This document shows positions 44,743 to 55,335 of a stretch of DNA of 64,000 nt, piece by piece; position 1 is the first letter of the stretch; each line of letters begins with the position of its first letter. The notes under the pieces were generated by a model, which ran no database searches, had not been told where the DNA came from, and saw nothing but the letters and a program-made list of their open reading frames with translations. Origin of the DNA: Magnetovibrio sp. PR-2. Lineage in GTDB: Bacteria; Pseudomonadota; Alphaproteobacteria; Rhodospirillales; Magnetovibrionaceae. Both the position numbers and the translations under genes were made by a program. Location of the stretch: assembly GCF_036689815.1 (NCBI RefSeq), contig NZ_JBAHUR010000003.1:248001-312000 (forward strand). Direction: 5' to 3'.

Positions 44743-46707
44743 ATGAGCATGATTAAAGCCATTGTCTTCCTGCCTCTGATTGCCTCGATGCTTGCGGGCA
44801 TCGTTGCATTCATCGATTGCGGCGAAGACAAAGACAAAAAACACAAGATGGACACGCTCGCGCAGTGGATCACCGCCGGCTTCTTGCTGGTGTGTATGGT
44901 CATGTCGTGGATGGTGTTCTATCAGGTCGGATTGCAGGGCCAAGCCTACACCGTGACGGTGTTGGAATGGATCCAGTCCGGTGACTTGAACCTAAACTGG
45001 GCTTTGAAAGTCGACACGCTGACCGCCGTTATGTTGGTGGTGGTATGCACGGTTTCGGCCATGGTGCACGTGTACTCCATCGGGTACATGCACCACGACC
45101 CGAACGTGCCGCGCTTTCAAAGCTATCTGAGCCTGTTCACGTTCGCCATGTTGATGCTGGTGACGGCGGACAACTTGGTGCAAATGTTCTTCGGTTGGGA
45201 AGGCGTTGGTTTGGCGTCCTACTTGCTGATCGGGTTTTGGTACAAAAAGCCGTCGGCCAACGCTGCCGCCATCAAGGCCTTCGTCGTCAACCGTGTTGGT
45301 GACTTCGGCTTTGCGCTTGGCATCTTTGCCGTGTTTGTGATGTTCGGCACCGTGAACTTGGATGCAATCTTTGCCCAAGCGGGTGGGATGACCGAAGCCA
45401 ACATGGAAATCTTCGGTTATGAATTCCACGCCATCACGGTGATGTGTTTGTTGCTGTTTGTTGGCGCCATGGGTAAATCGGCTCAGCTGGGTCTTCACAC
45501 CTGGTTGCCGGACGCCATGGAAGGCCCGACGCCGGTGTCTGCCTTGATCCACGCGGCCACCATGGTGACGGCGGGCGTGTTCATGGTGTCGCGCATGTCG
45601 CCGCTGTTTGAATATTCAGATGTTGCCTTGGCCGTCGTGACCATCGTCGGTGCGTCGACCGCAATCTTTGCCGCGACCATCGGCTGCACCCAGTTCGACA
45701 TCAAACGCGTCATTGCATATTCCACCTGTTCGCAGCTGGGCTACATGTTCTTCGCCATCGGCGTTTCCGCATATCAAGCGGCGATCTTCCACCTGATGAC
45801 CCACGCGTTCTTCAAAGCGCTGCTGTTCTTAGGGGCTGGTTCCGTCATTCACGCCATGTCCGACGAACAGGACATGCGCAAGATGGGCGGCATTTGGAAA
45901 TCGATCCCGATAACCTACGGTTTGATGTGGGTGGGCTCTTTGGCCTTGGCTGGCATCCCGCCGTTTGCAGGCTTCTATTCCAAAGACATCGTTTTGGAAG
46001 CTGCCTGGGGTGCGCATAGCGCTGTCGGCAACTACGCGTTCTGGATGGGCATTTTGGCTGCATTCCTGACGGCGTTCTACAGCTGGCGTCTGATCATCAT
46101 GACCTTCCACGGCAAGCCGCGCGCTGACGAACACGTCATGGCGCACGTGCACGAAAGCCCGAAAGTCATGATCTTGCCGCTGTTGCTGTTGGCCGCAGGT
46201 GCCATCGTCGCCGGTAAGGGCGCTTATGAGTGGTTCGTCGGCCATGACGCACAGGCCTTCTGGGGCAATGCGATCTTGGTTCTGGACAGTCACCCGGCGC
46301 TTGAAAACGCACACCATGTTCCCAGCTGGGTGAAATTGGCCCCGCTGGTGGTCGGCGTTGGCGGGATTGCTTTGGCGTATGTCATGTATATGTTTGCACC
46401 GGGCTTGCCGGGTGCCTTTGTGAAGGCGATCAAGCCTATTCACACGTTTGTTTTCAATAAGTGGTTCTTCGACGAACTGTACGACAAGATTTTCGTGAAA
46501 CCTGCGTTCCGTATTGGACAAGGTCTCTGGAAAGTCGGTGACGTGACCATTATCGACGGTCTCGGCCCCAACGGTGTCGCACACACAACGCAAGAGACAG
46601 CTGAAAAAACCAGCGGCTTGCAGTCGGGTTACCTCTACCACTATGCCTTCGCCATGTTGATCGGCGTCGTCTTCATGGTGGGTTGGTATCTGTACATCGC
46701 GGGGTGA
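44743..46707 (+). CDS. nuoL: NADH-quinone oxidoreductase subunit L
   Basis: NuoL is the outermost antiporter-like proton pump, with a lateral helix running along the membrane arm. The 654 residues contain [42 protein letters not shown] split by the key Lys/His helices, and the long C-terminal amphipathic helix with [18 protein letters not shown]. All expected charged residues of the proton path can be seen. An insert near 480-550 is normal. Confidence 0.96.
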   Translation: MSMIKAIVFLPLIASMLAGIVAFIDCGEDKDKKHKMDTLAQWITAGFLLVCMVMSWMVFYQVGLQGQAYTVTVLEWIQSGDLNLNWALKVDTLTAVMLVVVCTVSAMVHVYSIGYMHHDPNVPRFQSYLSLFTFAMLMLVTADNLVQMFFGWEGVGLASYLLIGFWYKKPSANAAAIKAFVVNRVGDFGFALGIFAVFVMFGTVNLDAIFAQAGGMTEANMEIFGYEFHAITVMCLLLFVGAMGKSAQLGLHTWLPDAMEGPTPVSALIHAATMVTAGVFMVSRMSPLFEYSDVALAVVTIVGASTAIFAATIGCTQFDIKRVIAYSTCSQLGYMFFAIGVSAYQAAIFHLMTHAFFKALLFLGAGSVIHAMSDEQDMRKMGGIWKSIPITYGLMWVGSLALAGIPPFAGFYSKDIVLEAAWGAHSAVGNYAFWMGILAAFLTAFYSWRLIIMTFHGKPRADEHVMAHVHESPKVMILPLLLLAAGAIVAGKGAYEWFVGHDAQAFWGNAILVLDSHPALENAHHVPSWVKLAPLVVGVGGIALAYVMYMFAPGLPGAFVKAIKPIHTFVFNKWFFDELYDKIFVKPAFRIGQGLWKVGDVTIIDGLGPNGVAHTTQETAEKTSGLQSGYLYHYAFAMLIGVVFMVGWYLYIAG

Positions 46708-46714
46708 TGAGATA

Positions 46715-48229
46715 ATGCTAGATATACCTATTTTATCGGTTCTGATCTTCCTGCCGTTGGCCGGGGCCGGCTTTATCCTCGCCATCAAAGGGGACGATGA
46801 GGTTGGTGCGCGCAACGCACGCAACGTCGCGCTGTGGACGTCAATTGTGACGTTCGTGATGTCCTTGTGGCTGTGGTTTGGCTTCGACAGTTCTACCGCT
46901 GCGTTCCAATTCGTCGAAAAGAAAGATTGGATCCCGGCCTACAACATTAATTACCACTTAGGTGTGGACGGCATTTCCGTGCTGTTTGTGTTGTTGACCA
47001 CGTTGCTGACGCCGATTTGTGTGTTGGCCAGCTGGGACAGCATCAAAGAGCGCGTCAAAGAATACATGATCGCGTTTTTGATCTTAGAAACCATGATGAT
47101 CGGCATGTTTGTCGCGCTCGACATTGTGATCTTCTACATCTTCTTCGAAGCGGTCTTGATCCCGATGTTCTTGATCATTGGTGTGTGGGGTGGCCAGAAC
47201 CGTGTGTATGCCTCGTATAAGCTGTTCTTGTACACCTTGGCTGGTTCCGTGTTGATGTTGGTGGCGATTTTGGTGATGTATTCCCAAGCCGGCACCACCG
47301 ACATACCGACCTTGATGGCGACACGCTTCGATCCGCAATTGCAAATGTGGTTGTGGCTGGCGTTCTTCGCGTCATTTGCGGTGAAAGTGCCCATGTGGCC
47401 GGTGCACACCTGGTTGCCGGACGCGCACGTTCAAGCTCCGACAGCGGGCTCCGTGATCCTGGCTGGCGTGTTGTTGAAGTTTGGTGGCTACGGCTTCTTG
47501 CGTTTCTCACTGCCGATGTTCCCCGATGCCTCTGTGGAATTCACACCGTTCGTCTTTACGCTGTCCATCATTGCGGTGATCTACACCTCGCTGGTGGCGC
47601 TTGTGCAACATGACATGAAAAAGCTCATCGCTTATTCGTCCATCGCGCACATGGGCTTTGTGACGGCGGGTACGTTCACCATGACCATCAATGGCGTGGA
47701 AGGGGCTATCTATCAGATGCTCAGCCACGGTGTGGTGTCCGCCGCACTGTTCCTGTGTGTCGGTGTGATTTACGATCGTCTGCATACGCGCGAAATTGAT
47801 GCTTACGGCGGCTTGGTGCACAAGATGCCGGGCTATGCTTTGGTCTTCATGCTATTCATGATGGCGTCTGTCGGACTTCCGGGCACCGGCGGTTTTGTTG
47901 GCGAGTTCTTGGTGCTGCTGGGCTTGTTCCAAGTCAACACCTGGGTCGCCGCATTGACGGCCACCGGTGTGGTGTTGGGTGCGGCTTACATGCTGTATCT
48001 CTACCGTCGCGTTGTGTTTGGCGCCCTTGAAAAAGATACGGTCAAGAAGATGCTGGATATGAGCCCGCGCGAATGGGCGGTGTTCTTGCCGCTGATTGTC
48101 TTGACGTTGTGGATGGGTGTCTATCCGATTTCGTTCTTGGATGTGATGCACGTTTCTGTCGATAACTTACTCGGCCAAGTCCAAACGGCTCTCGAAGCCA
48201 GTGCGGCTTCCGTTGTGGCTGGTCAGTAA
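46715..48229 (+). CDS. nuoM: NADH-quinone oxidoreductase subunit M
   Basis: NuoM is the middle antiporter-like pump. The 504 residues carry [18 protein letters not shown] with the conserved Glu and [20 protein letters not shown] with the conserved Lys. [12 protein letters not shown] is also present. The start is seven bases after nuoL. Nothing unusual is seen. Confidence 0.96.
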   Translation: MLDIPILSVLIFLPLAGAGFILAIKGDDEVGARNARNVALWTSIVTFVMSLWLWFGFDSSTAAFQFVEKKDWIPAYNINYHLGVDGISVLFVLLTTLLTPICVLASWDSIKERVKEYMIAFLILETMMIGMFVALDIVIFYIFFEAVLIPMFLIIGVWGGQNRVYASYKLFLYTLAGSVLMLVAILVMYSQAGTTDIPTLMATRFDPQLQMWLWLAFFASFAVKVPMWPVHTWLPDAHVQAPTAGSVILAGVLLKFGGYGFLRFSLPMFPDASVEFTPFVFTLSIIAVIYTSLVALVQHDMKKLIAYSSIAHMGFVTAGTFTMTINGVEGAIYQMLSHGVVSAALFLCVGVIYDRLHTREIDAYGGLVHKMPGYALVFMLFMMASVGLPGTGGFVGEFLVLLGLFQVNTWVAALTATGVVLGAAYMLYLYRRVVFGALEKDTVKKMLDMSPREWAVFLPLIVLTLWMGVYPISFLDVMHVSVDNLLGQVQTALEASAASVVAGQ

Positions 48230-48242
48230 GGGAGATTGATAA

Positions 48243-49703
48243 ATGGTTGATATGAACCTTGCCCCGATGATGGCAGAACTCTTTCTGGCTCTGGCCGGAA
48301 TGACGCTGTTGATGTTGGGCGTTTTCCAAAACACCACAACGCCCCAAGGCGTGACAGGGGCTTCGCGCCTGACGTCGCGTTTGGGGGTCATGACCCTGGT
48401 CTTGGCCTTAGGTCTGGTGTTCGCCATTTCCGGCGACACGTATTCGGTCTTCGAAGGCCTGTTCATTTCCGATCCGTTTGCTGTGTTTGCCAAAATGTTG
48501 ATTTTGGTGGCGGCTGCGTTGACCTTGGTCATGTCGCAAGACTGGTTGGAAAAACAGGGCGCGCATCGCTTTGAATATGCCATCGTGGTGATCTTTGCGT
48601 CGCTTGGCATGATGATGATGGTGTCCAGCGGCAACATGCTTTCACTGTACATGGGGCTCGAGCTGCAATCCCTGTCGCTTTACGTTCTGGCGGCGTTCCA
48701 CCGTGACGACACGCGTGCCACCGAAGCGGGCCTGAAGTACTTCGTGCTGGGCGCTTTGGCGTCGGGTTTGTTGCTTTACGGTATTTCGCTGGTTTACGGC
48801 TTCTCCGGTACCACAGATTTTGCCACCATCGCCAAAACCGTCGGCGCGCAAGAGCACACCAACCACGGCTTGGTCGTGGGTTTGGTGTTCATGATGGCCG
48901 GTCTGGCCTTTAAAGTCAGCGCTGTTCCGTTCCACATGTGGACCCCGGATGTTTACGAAGGGGCTCCGACCCCCGTGACGGCGTTCTTTGCCGTGGCACC
49001 GAAAGTGGCTGCCTTGGCCTTGTTCCTGCGTGTCATGGTCGGCCCGTTTGGTGACATGGCGGCCCAGTGGCAAAACGTGGTTGTGCTGATCTCCATCCTG
49101 TCCATGGTCTTGGGCGCACTGGCTGCAATGGCTCAGTCCAACATCAAACGCATGATGGCGTATAGCTCCATCGGTCATGTGGGTTACGCTTTGATCGGTT
49201 TGGCCGTCGGCAACGAAGCCGGTGTGACCGCCGTTCTGATCTATTTGGCAATTTATGTGGTGATGAACATCGGTACGTTCGCCTGCATCATCGCCATGCG
49301 TCGCGGCGGGCGTTCGGTTGAACATATCCATGAACTGGGCGGTTTGGCGAAAACCAATTTGCCGGTTGCCGCAGCCCTTGCGATCTTCATGTTCTCCATG
49401 GCGGGCATCCCGCCGTTGGCAGGCTTCATTGGCAAGTTCTATATCTTCATGGCCGCAGTGGACGCGAAGCTTTACACCTTGGCCGTGATTGGTGTGTTGT
49501 CGAGCGTGATTTCCGCGTACTACTACATCCGTATCATCAAGATTATGTTCTTTGACGAACCGGGTATCGAGCCTTTGGATCGTCCACTGCCCGCATCCCT
49601 GTCCGCCATATTGGCGCTGTGCACGGGTCTGATTTTGCTGTTCATCTTGATGCCTTCGCCCCTGGTTTCTTGGGCGGAGAGCGCAGCGGCCTCGCTGTTC
49701 TAA
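48243..49703 (+). CDS. nuoN: NADH-quinone oxidoreductase subunit N
   Basis: NuoN is the antiporter-like pump nearest the quinone end. The 486 residues include MGLELQSLSLYVLAAFHRDD, FKVSAVPFHMWTPDVYEGAP and MAYSSIGHVGYALIGLA, all family signatures. It is the last complex I gene and lies 13 bases before birA, which may be cotranscribed as in many alphaproteobacteria. Confidence 0.96.
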   Translation: MVDMNLAPMMAELFLALAGMTLLMLGVFQNTTTPQGVTGASRLTSRLGVMTLVLALGLVFAISGDTYSVFEGLFISDPFAVFAKMLILVAAALTLVMSQDWLEKQGAHRFEYAIVVIFASLGMMMMVSSGNMLSLYMGLELQSLSLYVLAAFHRDDTRATEAGLKYFVLGALASGLLLYGISLVYGFSGTTDFATIAKTVGAQEHTNHGLVVGLVFMMAGLAFKVSAVPFHMWTPDVYEGAPTPVTAFFAVAPKVAALALFLRVMVGPFGDMAAQWQNVVVLISILSMVLGALAAMAQSNIKRMMAYSSIGHVGYALIGLAVGNEAGVTAVLIYLAIYVVMNIGTFACIIAMRRGGRSVEHIHELGGLAKTNLPVAAALAIFMFSMAGIPPLAGFIGKFYIFMAAVDAKLYTLAVIGVLSSVISAYYYIRIIKIMFFDEPGIEPLDRPLPASLSAILALCTGLILLFILMPSPLVSWAESAAASLF

Positions 49704-49716
49704 GCATCCTTTGACC

Positions 49717-50484
49717 ATGTCTACGCTCGAGCTCCCAAGCCCATACCAGCTTGTGGAGCTCGATTGCGTTGACAGTACCAACGCCGAAGCCAAACGCCTT
49801 GGCGAAGCAGGGGCACCCGACTGCACCATCGTCTGGGCCAAGCGCCAGACCTGTGGACGGGGCCGGCGCGGGCGTGAATGGGTCTCGGATTGCGGTAATC
49901 TCTATTTCTCCATCCTTTTGCGTATGCCGTATCCCATGGCGGACATGACGCAGCTGAGTTTTGTGGCTGCCAACGCCGTCGCCGACGCCGTGTCGGTCGC
50001 GGCCCCCCGGGGCAGCTTCGTCAACGTCAAATGGCCCAACGATGTGTTGTTGGAAGGCAAAAAGGTCTCCGGCATTTTGTTGGAGGGCGAGCCGGACATG
50101 GATACAGGTTGCTTCAAATACCTTGTGGTCGGCATCGGGGTAAACATCGCCACGCACCCGGTGGTCGAAGACGGCGTCTATCCGGCGACGTCGCTGGCTG
50201 CCGAAGGGGGAGTGGGTGAGGGGCTCCGCGTTGAAAAGATGCTCGACACCCTTGCCAAACGGTTCCTGGCAGGTTTGGCGACGTGGCGCAATTTGGGCTT
50301 CGGTCCCATTCGCCGCCACTGGTTGGCACGCGCAAAGGGGCTCGGCGGGCCCGTCATGGTGCGCTTACCCAACGAAACCATTGATGGAGTTTTTGCTGCC
50401 TTAGATGAAGCAGGCGCTCTGGTGTTGCATCTGGACGGTCAGCCAAACCGCGTCATTACAGCCGGTGACGTCTTCATCCCATGA
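49717..50484 (+). CDS. birA: Biotin-[acetyl-CoA-carboxylase] ligase
   Basis: BirA attaches biotin to the carrier domain of acetyl-CoA carboxylase and similar enzymes. The 255 residues have the ATP/biotin loop GRGRRGREW (47-55), followed by VKWPNDVLLEGKKVSGILLE and a C-terminal SH3-like cap. There is no N-terminal helix-turn-helix, so it is the class I form without repressor function. The ATG at 49717 is preferred over a TTG two codons earlier. It follows nuoN by 13 bases. Confidence 0.93.
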   Translation: MSTLELPSPYQLVELDCVDSTNAEAKRLGEAGAPDCTIVWAKRQTCGRGRRGREWVSDCGNLYFSILLRMPYPMADMTQLSFVAANAVADAVSVAAPRGSFVNVKWPNDVLLEGKKVSGILLEGEPDMDTGCFKYLVVGIGVNIATHPVVEDGVYPATSLAAEGGVGEGLRVEKMLDTLAKRFLAGLATWRNLGFGPIRRHWLARAKGLGGPVMVRLPNETIDGVFAALDEAGALVLHLDGQPNRVITAGDVFIP

Positions 50485-50638
50485 TTTAATTAATCAAGTA
50501 AAACAGTCGGTTACGCGGTTAACCACCCCTCGTTTGGATTAATCTGAATTCATAGCCCTGCATAATCCATCGGGCGAATGTTCTTAAATCTCAAAAGCTC
50601 TTACATAAAACATTGTGTGATGAATATGTGAGGGCGAC

Positions 50639-50770
50639 ATGTCGAACGCGCAGAAGTCTGGCGACCATACCTTGTATGTGGTTGGCGGCAGCAGTACTTA
50701 CCAAAATCAAATTTCGCAGGCGTTGTTGTCATTTTACAACGTCGTGCCGTTCCGCGATCCGGTCAAGTGA
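50639..50770 (+). pseudogene. N-terminal stub of a deleted response-regulator/HD-GYP gene
   Basis: The 43-codon frame matches the start of the complete copy at 51693 (HTLYVxGGSSTYQxQISxALLSFYNV) and then breaks off into VPFRDPVK and a stop. Compared with that copy about 85 receiver residues are missing. Its stop overlaps the GTG of the next frame as GTGA, so ribosomes could re-start there. The remainder of the gene continues in another frame at 50767. The deletion left both ends but shifted the frame. Confidence 0.75.
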
Positions 50771-51498
50771 ACAAGGGCGTTGAAGCAAGTTGGGACGAGA
50801 TCGAACGAGTGCAGCGCGCGGCATTGGTCAACACGTTGGAAGAATTCAACACCATCGCAGACTTGATCACAGAAGGTCAACCGATCAACTATCAAGATGT
50901 CACCCAAAGCTGCGAGCCGTTGATGAAGGCTGTCAAAAACAACACGTTTCAAGACATGTTGAAGGGGGTGCGCGGGCACGACAATTATTCTTATGTCCAT
51001 TCCATGCGTGTGGCGACGCTGTTGAGTTTATTTGGGGCTGCCATTGGGATTCAAGGCGAGGATCATGTGACGCTCACCACGGGGGGCTTGCTGCATGACG
51101 TCGGCAAGATGAAAATCCCGCACGAAGTCCTGAACAAAGCCGGAAAGCTGGATGATGACGAATTCCAGCAGATGAAAAACCATGTGAAGCATGGCGTGGC
51201 ATTTTTGGACCTCAACACCACCATTCCCAAAGGTGTGAGCATCATCGCCAGCCAACATCATGAACGCATAGACGGTTCTGGTTATCCGAACGGTGTTGGG
51301 GGCAAAGGCTTAAACCAGCTGGCGCGTATGGCTGCCATTATCGATGTGTTCAGCGCGCTCACCGACCGTCGGGTTTATAAGCCACCGATGGAGCCGGAAA
51401 AAGCCTTGTCGATTATGAAGGACATGGACGGGCACCTAGACGGTACTTTGCTGATGGTTTTTCGGGAGATGCTGCTCGACAGCGTGTCGGTCAGTTAA
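50767..51498 (+). CDS. HD-GYP phosphodiesterase domain, truncated duplicate
   Basis: This 243-residue frame contains a full HD-GYP domain: LLHDVGKMKIP with the HD pair, later ASQHHERIDGSGYPNG with the GYP signature, and FSALTDRRVYKPP. HD-GYP domains hydrolyse cyclic di-GMP. It can start at the GTG at 50767, which overlaps the stop of the stub before it. It is clearly homologous to residues 124-365 of the downstream gene at 51693-52790. It may be a functional, uncontrolled phosphodiesterase domain or a pseudogene on the way out. The HD and GYP residues are intact, which argues for some retained function. Confidence 0.75.
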   Translation: MNKGVEASWDEIERVQRAALVNTLEEFNTIADLITEGQPINYQDVTQSCEPLMKAVKNNTFQDMLKGVRGHDNYSYVHSMRVATLLSLFGAAIGIQGEDHVTLTTGGLLHDVGKMKIPHEVLNKAGKLDDDEFQQMKNHVKHGVAFLDLNTTIPKGVSIIASQHHERIDGSGYPNGVGGKGLNQLARMAAIIDVFSALTDRRVYKPPMEPEKALSIMKDMDGHLDGTLLMVFREMLLDSVSVS

Positions 51499-51692
51499 GC
51501 TCATTTAAATCACATTGATTATTGGTGTTTTTTTATTCCCTTTTCTTAGGCGAGGGAGTAGCATCCTGGTTGTGCTGACTAAGCATAGCAGTGATAAAAA
51601 AAGCATTGTCTGTGCTACAATTCATGAGGGGTGGATATATACGGGTGGCACGCGTTGAAGACCTTTAACAGATTCGTGTATGAGCCCCATTT

Positions 51693-52790
51693 ATGTCCTT
51701 CATCCACAACAGCACCTCCGACCATACGCTTTATGTTTTGGGTGGAAGCAGCACGTATCAGACTCAGATTTCTGAAGCGTTGCTATCGTTTTACAACGTT
51801 GGTGTCTATCAAGCCCCCAATAAGTTGCTTGATCAGATTGAAAACGTTCAGCCCTCAGCCGTTATTGTGGATGAGGTGATTAACGGTGGGGACAGTCTCG
51901 GGTTTATCGAAAAATTCAAAGTACGTCACGGCCATCGCCAGATCCCCGTCGTTCTCACCGCGTCGGTTACGCGCGCCGCTGCCATGCGCGGTTATGTCAA
52001 AATCCCGGTGTTGGAAAAGCCTTACCGGCGCTCACAACTGTTGGAGCTGATTTCCCATCAGGTCAACAAAGGTATCGAAGCATCCTGGAAAAAGATCGAG
52101 CCGGTACAGCGTGCTGCATTGGAAAACACGCTGAACTCCTATAACTCCATTGCCGATTCCATTGCCGAAGGGCGCACACTGAACTATTCCGACGTAACCA
52201 AGAGCTGCGAGCCTTTGATCCAGGCCGTCAAAAACAACGCCTTTCAGGACATGCTGCGCGCGGTGCGCGGCCACGATAATTATTCTTACGTTCATTCCTT
52301 GCGGGTGGCGACGTTGCTCAGCATGTTTGGTGCGGCCATCGGCATTCAGGGCGGGGATCACGAAACGCTGACCACAGGCGGATTGCTGCACGATGTCGGC
52401 AAAATGAAAATCCCCCTGCAAATCTTGAATAAGCCCGGCAAGCTGGACCAGCACGAATTCGAGCAAATGAAACAACACGTGCCCCATTCAGTCGGCTATT
52501 TGCAATTGACCCATAATATTCCCAAAGGCGTCATCATCATCGCCCACCAGCACCACGAACGCATTAACGGTTCGGGGTATCCAAATGGGCTGATGGGCAA
52601 GGAATTGAATCAGTTGGCCCGGATGGCTGCCATTATCGACGTTTTCAGCGCGCTCACGGACAGGCGCGCCTACAAACCGCCCATGGCCGCGGAACGCGCT
52701 CTGACGTGGATGAATGATATGGGCGGACTGGATAGCTCGCTGTTATCGGTGTTTAAGCAAATGCTCTTGGACAGCGTGCCGGAATCGTGA
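51693..52790 (+). CDS. Receiver-like plus HD-GYP domain protein
   Basis: The 365-residue protein has an N-terminal receiver-like domain (about 11-122) and a C-terminal HD-GYP domain (about 170-360). The receiver has an Asp in AVIVDEVINGGDS (about residue 60), a T in VVLTASV and KP in VLEKPYRRSQ. The acidic pair normally near the first strand is replaced by GG (LYVLGGSS). Phosphorylation may therefore be lost or weak. The HD (LLHDVGKMKIP) and GYP (HHERINGSGYPNG) motifs are complete, so cyclic di-GMP hydrolysis is likely. The ribosome-binding site is poor (GAG). It is the intact member of a tandem pair. Confidence 0.87.
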   Translation: MSFIHNSTSDHTLYVLGGSSTYQTQISEALLSFYNVGVYQAPNKLLDQIENVQPSAVIVDEVINGGDSLGFIEKFKVRHGHRQIPVVLTASVTRAAAMRGYVKIPVLEKPYRRSQLLELISHQVNKGIEASWKKIEPVQRAALENTLNSYNSIADSIAEGRTLNYSDVTKSCEPLIQAVKNNAFQDMLRAVRGHDNYSYVHSLRVATLLSMFGAAIGIQGGDHETLTTGGLLHDVGKMKIPLQILNKPGKLDQHEFEQMKQHVPHSVGYLQLTHNIPKGVIIIAHQHHERINGSGYPNGLMGKELNQLARMAAIIDVFSALTDRRAYKPPMAAERALTWMNDMGGLDSSLLSVFKQMLLDSVPES

Positions 52791-52848
52791 TTTTGCACCC
52801 GCGAAAAGCCGATTGTCCCGGGTGGGCTTGCCATGCTAGGTATGGGCC

Positions 52849-53646
52849 ATGCTTTTAGCCATCGACACAGGTAATACCAACACTGTTTTTTCCGTCTTCG
52901 ACGACCAGGGACAAGACGCGGGCAAGGTCCGGGCCCAATGGCGTGCGTCGACCACGGCCAACCGCACATCCGACGAACACGGTGTGTGGCTTTTGCGCTT
53001 GATGGAGTTGGAAGGGATTACCCCAAATGATATCACGGGCGCCATTATCGCGTCTGTGGTCCCCGCAACGCTGCGCAGCCTCAAAGTACTGTGCGAAGAC
53101 TACTTCAAAACCCAACCCATGGTCATCGGTGAAGACGGTGTGGATTTGGGTGTCGAAGTCGTCATTGAAAACGCTCACGAAGTGGGGGCGGACCGGTTGG
53201 TCAATGCCGTTGCGGCTCAGGCCAAATACGGTGGGCCTTTGATTTGTATCGATTTTGGCACAGCGACAACGTTCGACATCATCGACAAAGACGGCAACTA
53301 CGCCGGCGGTGTCATTGCACCGGGCATCAATTTGTCTCTGGAAGCTTTGCACATGGCCGCAGCGAAACTGCCCCGGGTTGCCATTGAGCGCCCGGACAAG
53401 GTGATCGGGCAGGGCACGGTGACGGCCATGCAGTCTGGCATCTATTGGGGCTATGTCTCCATGATCGAAGGCATGGTTGCGCGCATTCGCGAAGAGTTCC
53501 GCGCCGACATGGACGTGGTCGCCACTGGCGGCTTAGCTCCGATGTTTTCCAAAGCAACCCGCTTGATCGATTGGACCGACAGCGATCTGACGCTGCGCGG
53601 CCTTTACTTGATTGCTCAAAACAACCTTGCTCAGGCTGGGAACTGA
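52849..53646 (+). CDS. coaX: Type III pantothenate kinase
   Basis: CoaX phosphorylates pantothenate in the first step of coenzyme A synthesis. The 265 residues open with [16 protein letters not shown], the phosphate-binding DxGNT motif of the ASKHA fold, and contain the metal/ATP segments EVGADRLVN and [22 protein letters not shown] follows. The order birA-coaX-rnj-mce downstream of nuo is the usual alphaproteobacterial one, here broken only by the HD-GYP pair. Confidence 0.95.
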   Translation: MLLAIDTGNTNTVFSVFDDQGQDAGKVRAQWRASTTANRTSDEHGVWLLRLMELEGITPNDITGAIIASVVPATLRSLKVLCEDYFKTQPMVIGEDGVDLGVEVVIENAHEVGADRLVNAVAAQAKYGGPLICIDFGTATTFDIIDKDGNYAGGVIAPGINLSLEALHMAAAKLPRVAIERPDKVIGQGTVTAMQSGIYWGYVSMIEGMVARIREEFRADMDVVATGGLAPMFSKATRLIDWTDSDLTLRGLYLIAQNNLAQAGN

Positions 53647-53649
53647 TCC

Positions 53650-55308
53650 ATGGCAAACGAAGAACTTCTTTTCCTGCCCTTAGGCGGTGCCGGGGAAATC
53701 GGCATGAACCTCAACCTCTATGGGTATGGGGAGCCGGGGCATGCGACGTGGATGATGATTGATCTGGGCATTTCGTTCGGTGACGGTACGCACCCAGGCG
53801 TGGATGTGATCATGCCGGACCCTGCTTATATCGAACAGCACAAAGACCAGCTGGCAGGCATCGTTCTCACCCACGCGCACGAAGACCATTTGGGCGCGGT
53901 TCCGTATCTGTGGGAACGCTTTGGCGTGCCGATTTACGCGACGCCGTTCACGGTCTCTATCGTGCAGCGCAAACTCGCCGAAGTGGGGCTGTTGGACATT
54001 GTGCCTATTGTTGAAATTCCCCTGAACGGCTCGTTCGAAGTGGGGCCGTTTGAGTTGGATTTGATCACGCTCACGCACTCCATACCCGAACCCAACGGCA
54101 TTGCTATTAAGACCCCATTGGGTACGGTCTTGCACACGGGCGATTGGAAGCTGGACCCGGACCCCGTGATTGGCGAGCCGTCGGACATGCCCGCCCTGCG
54201 CCGTTTGGGCGACGAGGGGGTGCTGGCGATTGTGTGCGACAGCACCAACGTCTTCACCGAAGGCACCAGCGGGTCGGAAGGTGCTATTTTTGAAAGCATG
54301 CGTGAGCTGGTGTCTGGCTGCACGGGGCGTGTGGTGGTGACGTGTTTTGCCTCCAACGTGGCGCGTTTGGACACGCTGTTCCGTGTTGCCCAAGCCTGCG
54401 GGCGTTCGGTGGCTTTGGCTGGGCGGTCCTTTGGCCGCATGGTCGATGCTGCACGCGAAAACGGTTACCTCAAAGACATCCCGCCGATTTTGGATGAAGA
54501 TCATTTCGGCGATATTCCCAAAGAAAACGTCATGCTGATCTGCACCGGATCGCAAGGTGAGCCCCGCGCGGCGTTGTCGCGCATTGCTGCGGACGATCAT
54601 CCGCGCCTGTATGTCAGCGAAGGCGACACGGTTATCTTTTCCTCGCGCCAAATTCCCGGCAATGAAGTGTCTATAGGGCGCTTGCAAAACCGCTTGGTGC
54701 GCCGAGGGGTTGAGGTGATTACGGACAGCGACCACTTCATCCATGTGTCCGGACACCCGGCTCGCGATGAATTGCTGGAAATGTATCAGGCTGTGAAGCC
54801 GGAATTGTCCATTCCCGTGCATGGCGAGCTTCGCCATTTGACGGAGCACGCGAAGCTCGCCAAGTCGGCTCAAGTGCCGCACGCCATTGTAAATGAGAAC
54901 GGCGGCATGATCCGCATTGCGCCGGGTCCGGCCAGCATCATCGAACAAGTTCCGTCTGGGCGCTTGGCGCTTGAAGGTGGGCGAGTTGTGCCCTTGGATG
55001 GTGAGTTGGTGCGTGGTCGCGTGCGTGCACTGTTTAACGGTTCAGCCACCATCACCATTGTCATCGACAAGGTCGGCAACATCTTAGGCGATCCGATCCT
55101 GACCACGTCTGGATTGTTGGAACCCAACGACGTCGATGTTGAAGACGATGTCCTGGACGAAGCCGAAATGGCCATCGAGCGTTTGTCCAAAAAAGACCTG
55201 CGCAAAGACGACATTGTTTCGGAAGCCGTGCGCATTGCCGTGCGGCGGTATTTCCGCAATACGTTTGATAAAAATGCAGTCACCTCGGTCCACTTGGTCC
55301 GGGTATAA
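53650..55308 (+). CDS. rnj: Ribonuclease J
   Basis: RNase J is a metallo-beta-lactamase/beta-CASP nuclease that matures and degrades RNA, combining 5' exonuclease and endonuclease action. In the 552 residues the metal site HAHEDHLGAVPY is near 76-87, HSIPEPNG near 143 and HTGDWKLDP near 159. The beta-CASP region includes CFASNVARL and ICTGSQGEPRAAL, followed by HVSGHPARDEL. It begins three bases after coaX and runs into mce with a 27-base gap. Confidence 0.94.
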   Translation: MANEELLFLPLGGAGEIGMNLNLYGYGEPGHATWMMIDLGISFGDGTHPGVDVIMPDPAYIEQHKDQLAGIVLTHAHEDHLGAVPYLWERFGVPIYATPFTVSIVQRKLAEVGLLDIVPIVEIPLNGSFEVGPFELDLITLTHSIPEPNGIAIKTPLGTVLHTGDWKLDPDPVIGEPSDMPALRRLGDEGVLAIVCDSTNVFTEGTSGSEGAIFESMRELVSGCTGRVVVTCFASNVARLDTLFRVAQACGRSVALAGRSFGRMVDAARENGYLKDIPPILDEDHFGDIPKENVMLICTGSQGEPRAALSRIAADDHPRLYVSEGDTVIFSSRQIPGNEVSIGRLQNRLVRRGVEVITDSDHFIHVSGHPARDELLEMYQAVKPELSIPVHGELRHLTEHAKLAKSAQVPHAIVNENGGMIRIAPGPASIIEQVPSGRLALEGGRVVPLDGELVRGRVRALFNGSATITIVIDKVGNILGDPILTTSGLLEPNDVDVEDDVLDEAEMAIERLSKKDLRKDDIVSEAVRIAVRRYFRNTFDKNAVTSVHLVRV

Positions 55309-55335
55309 TTACGAAGCTAACAAGGAGACCTCCCT

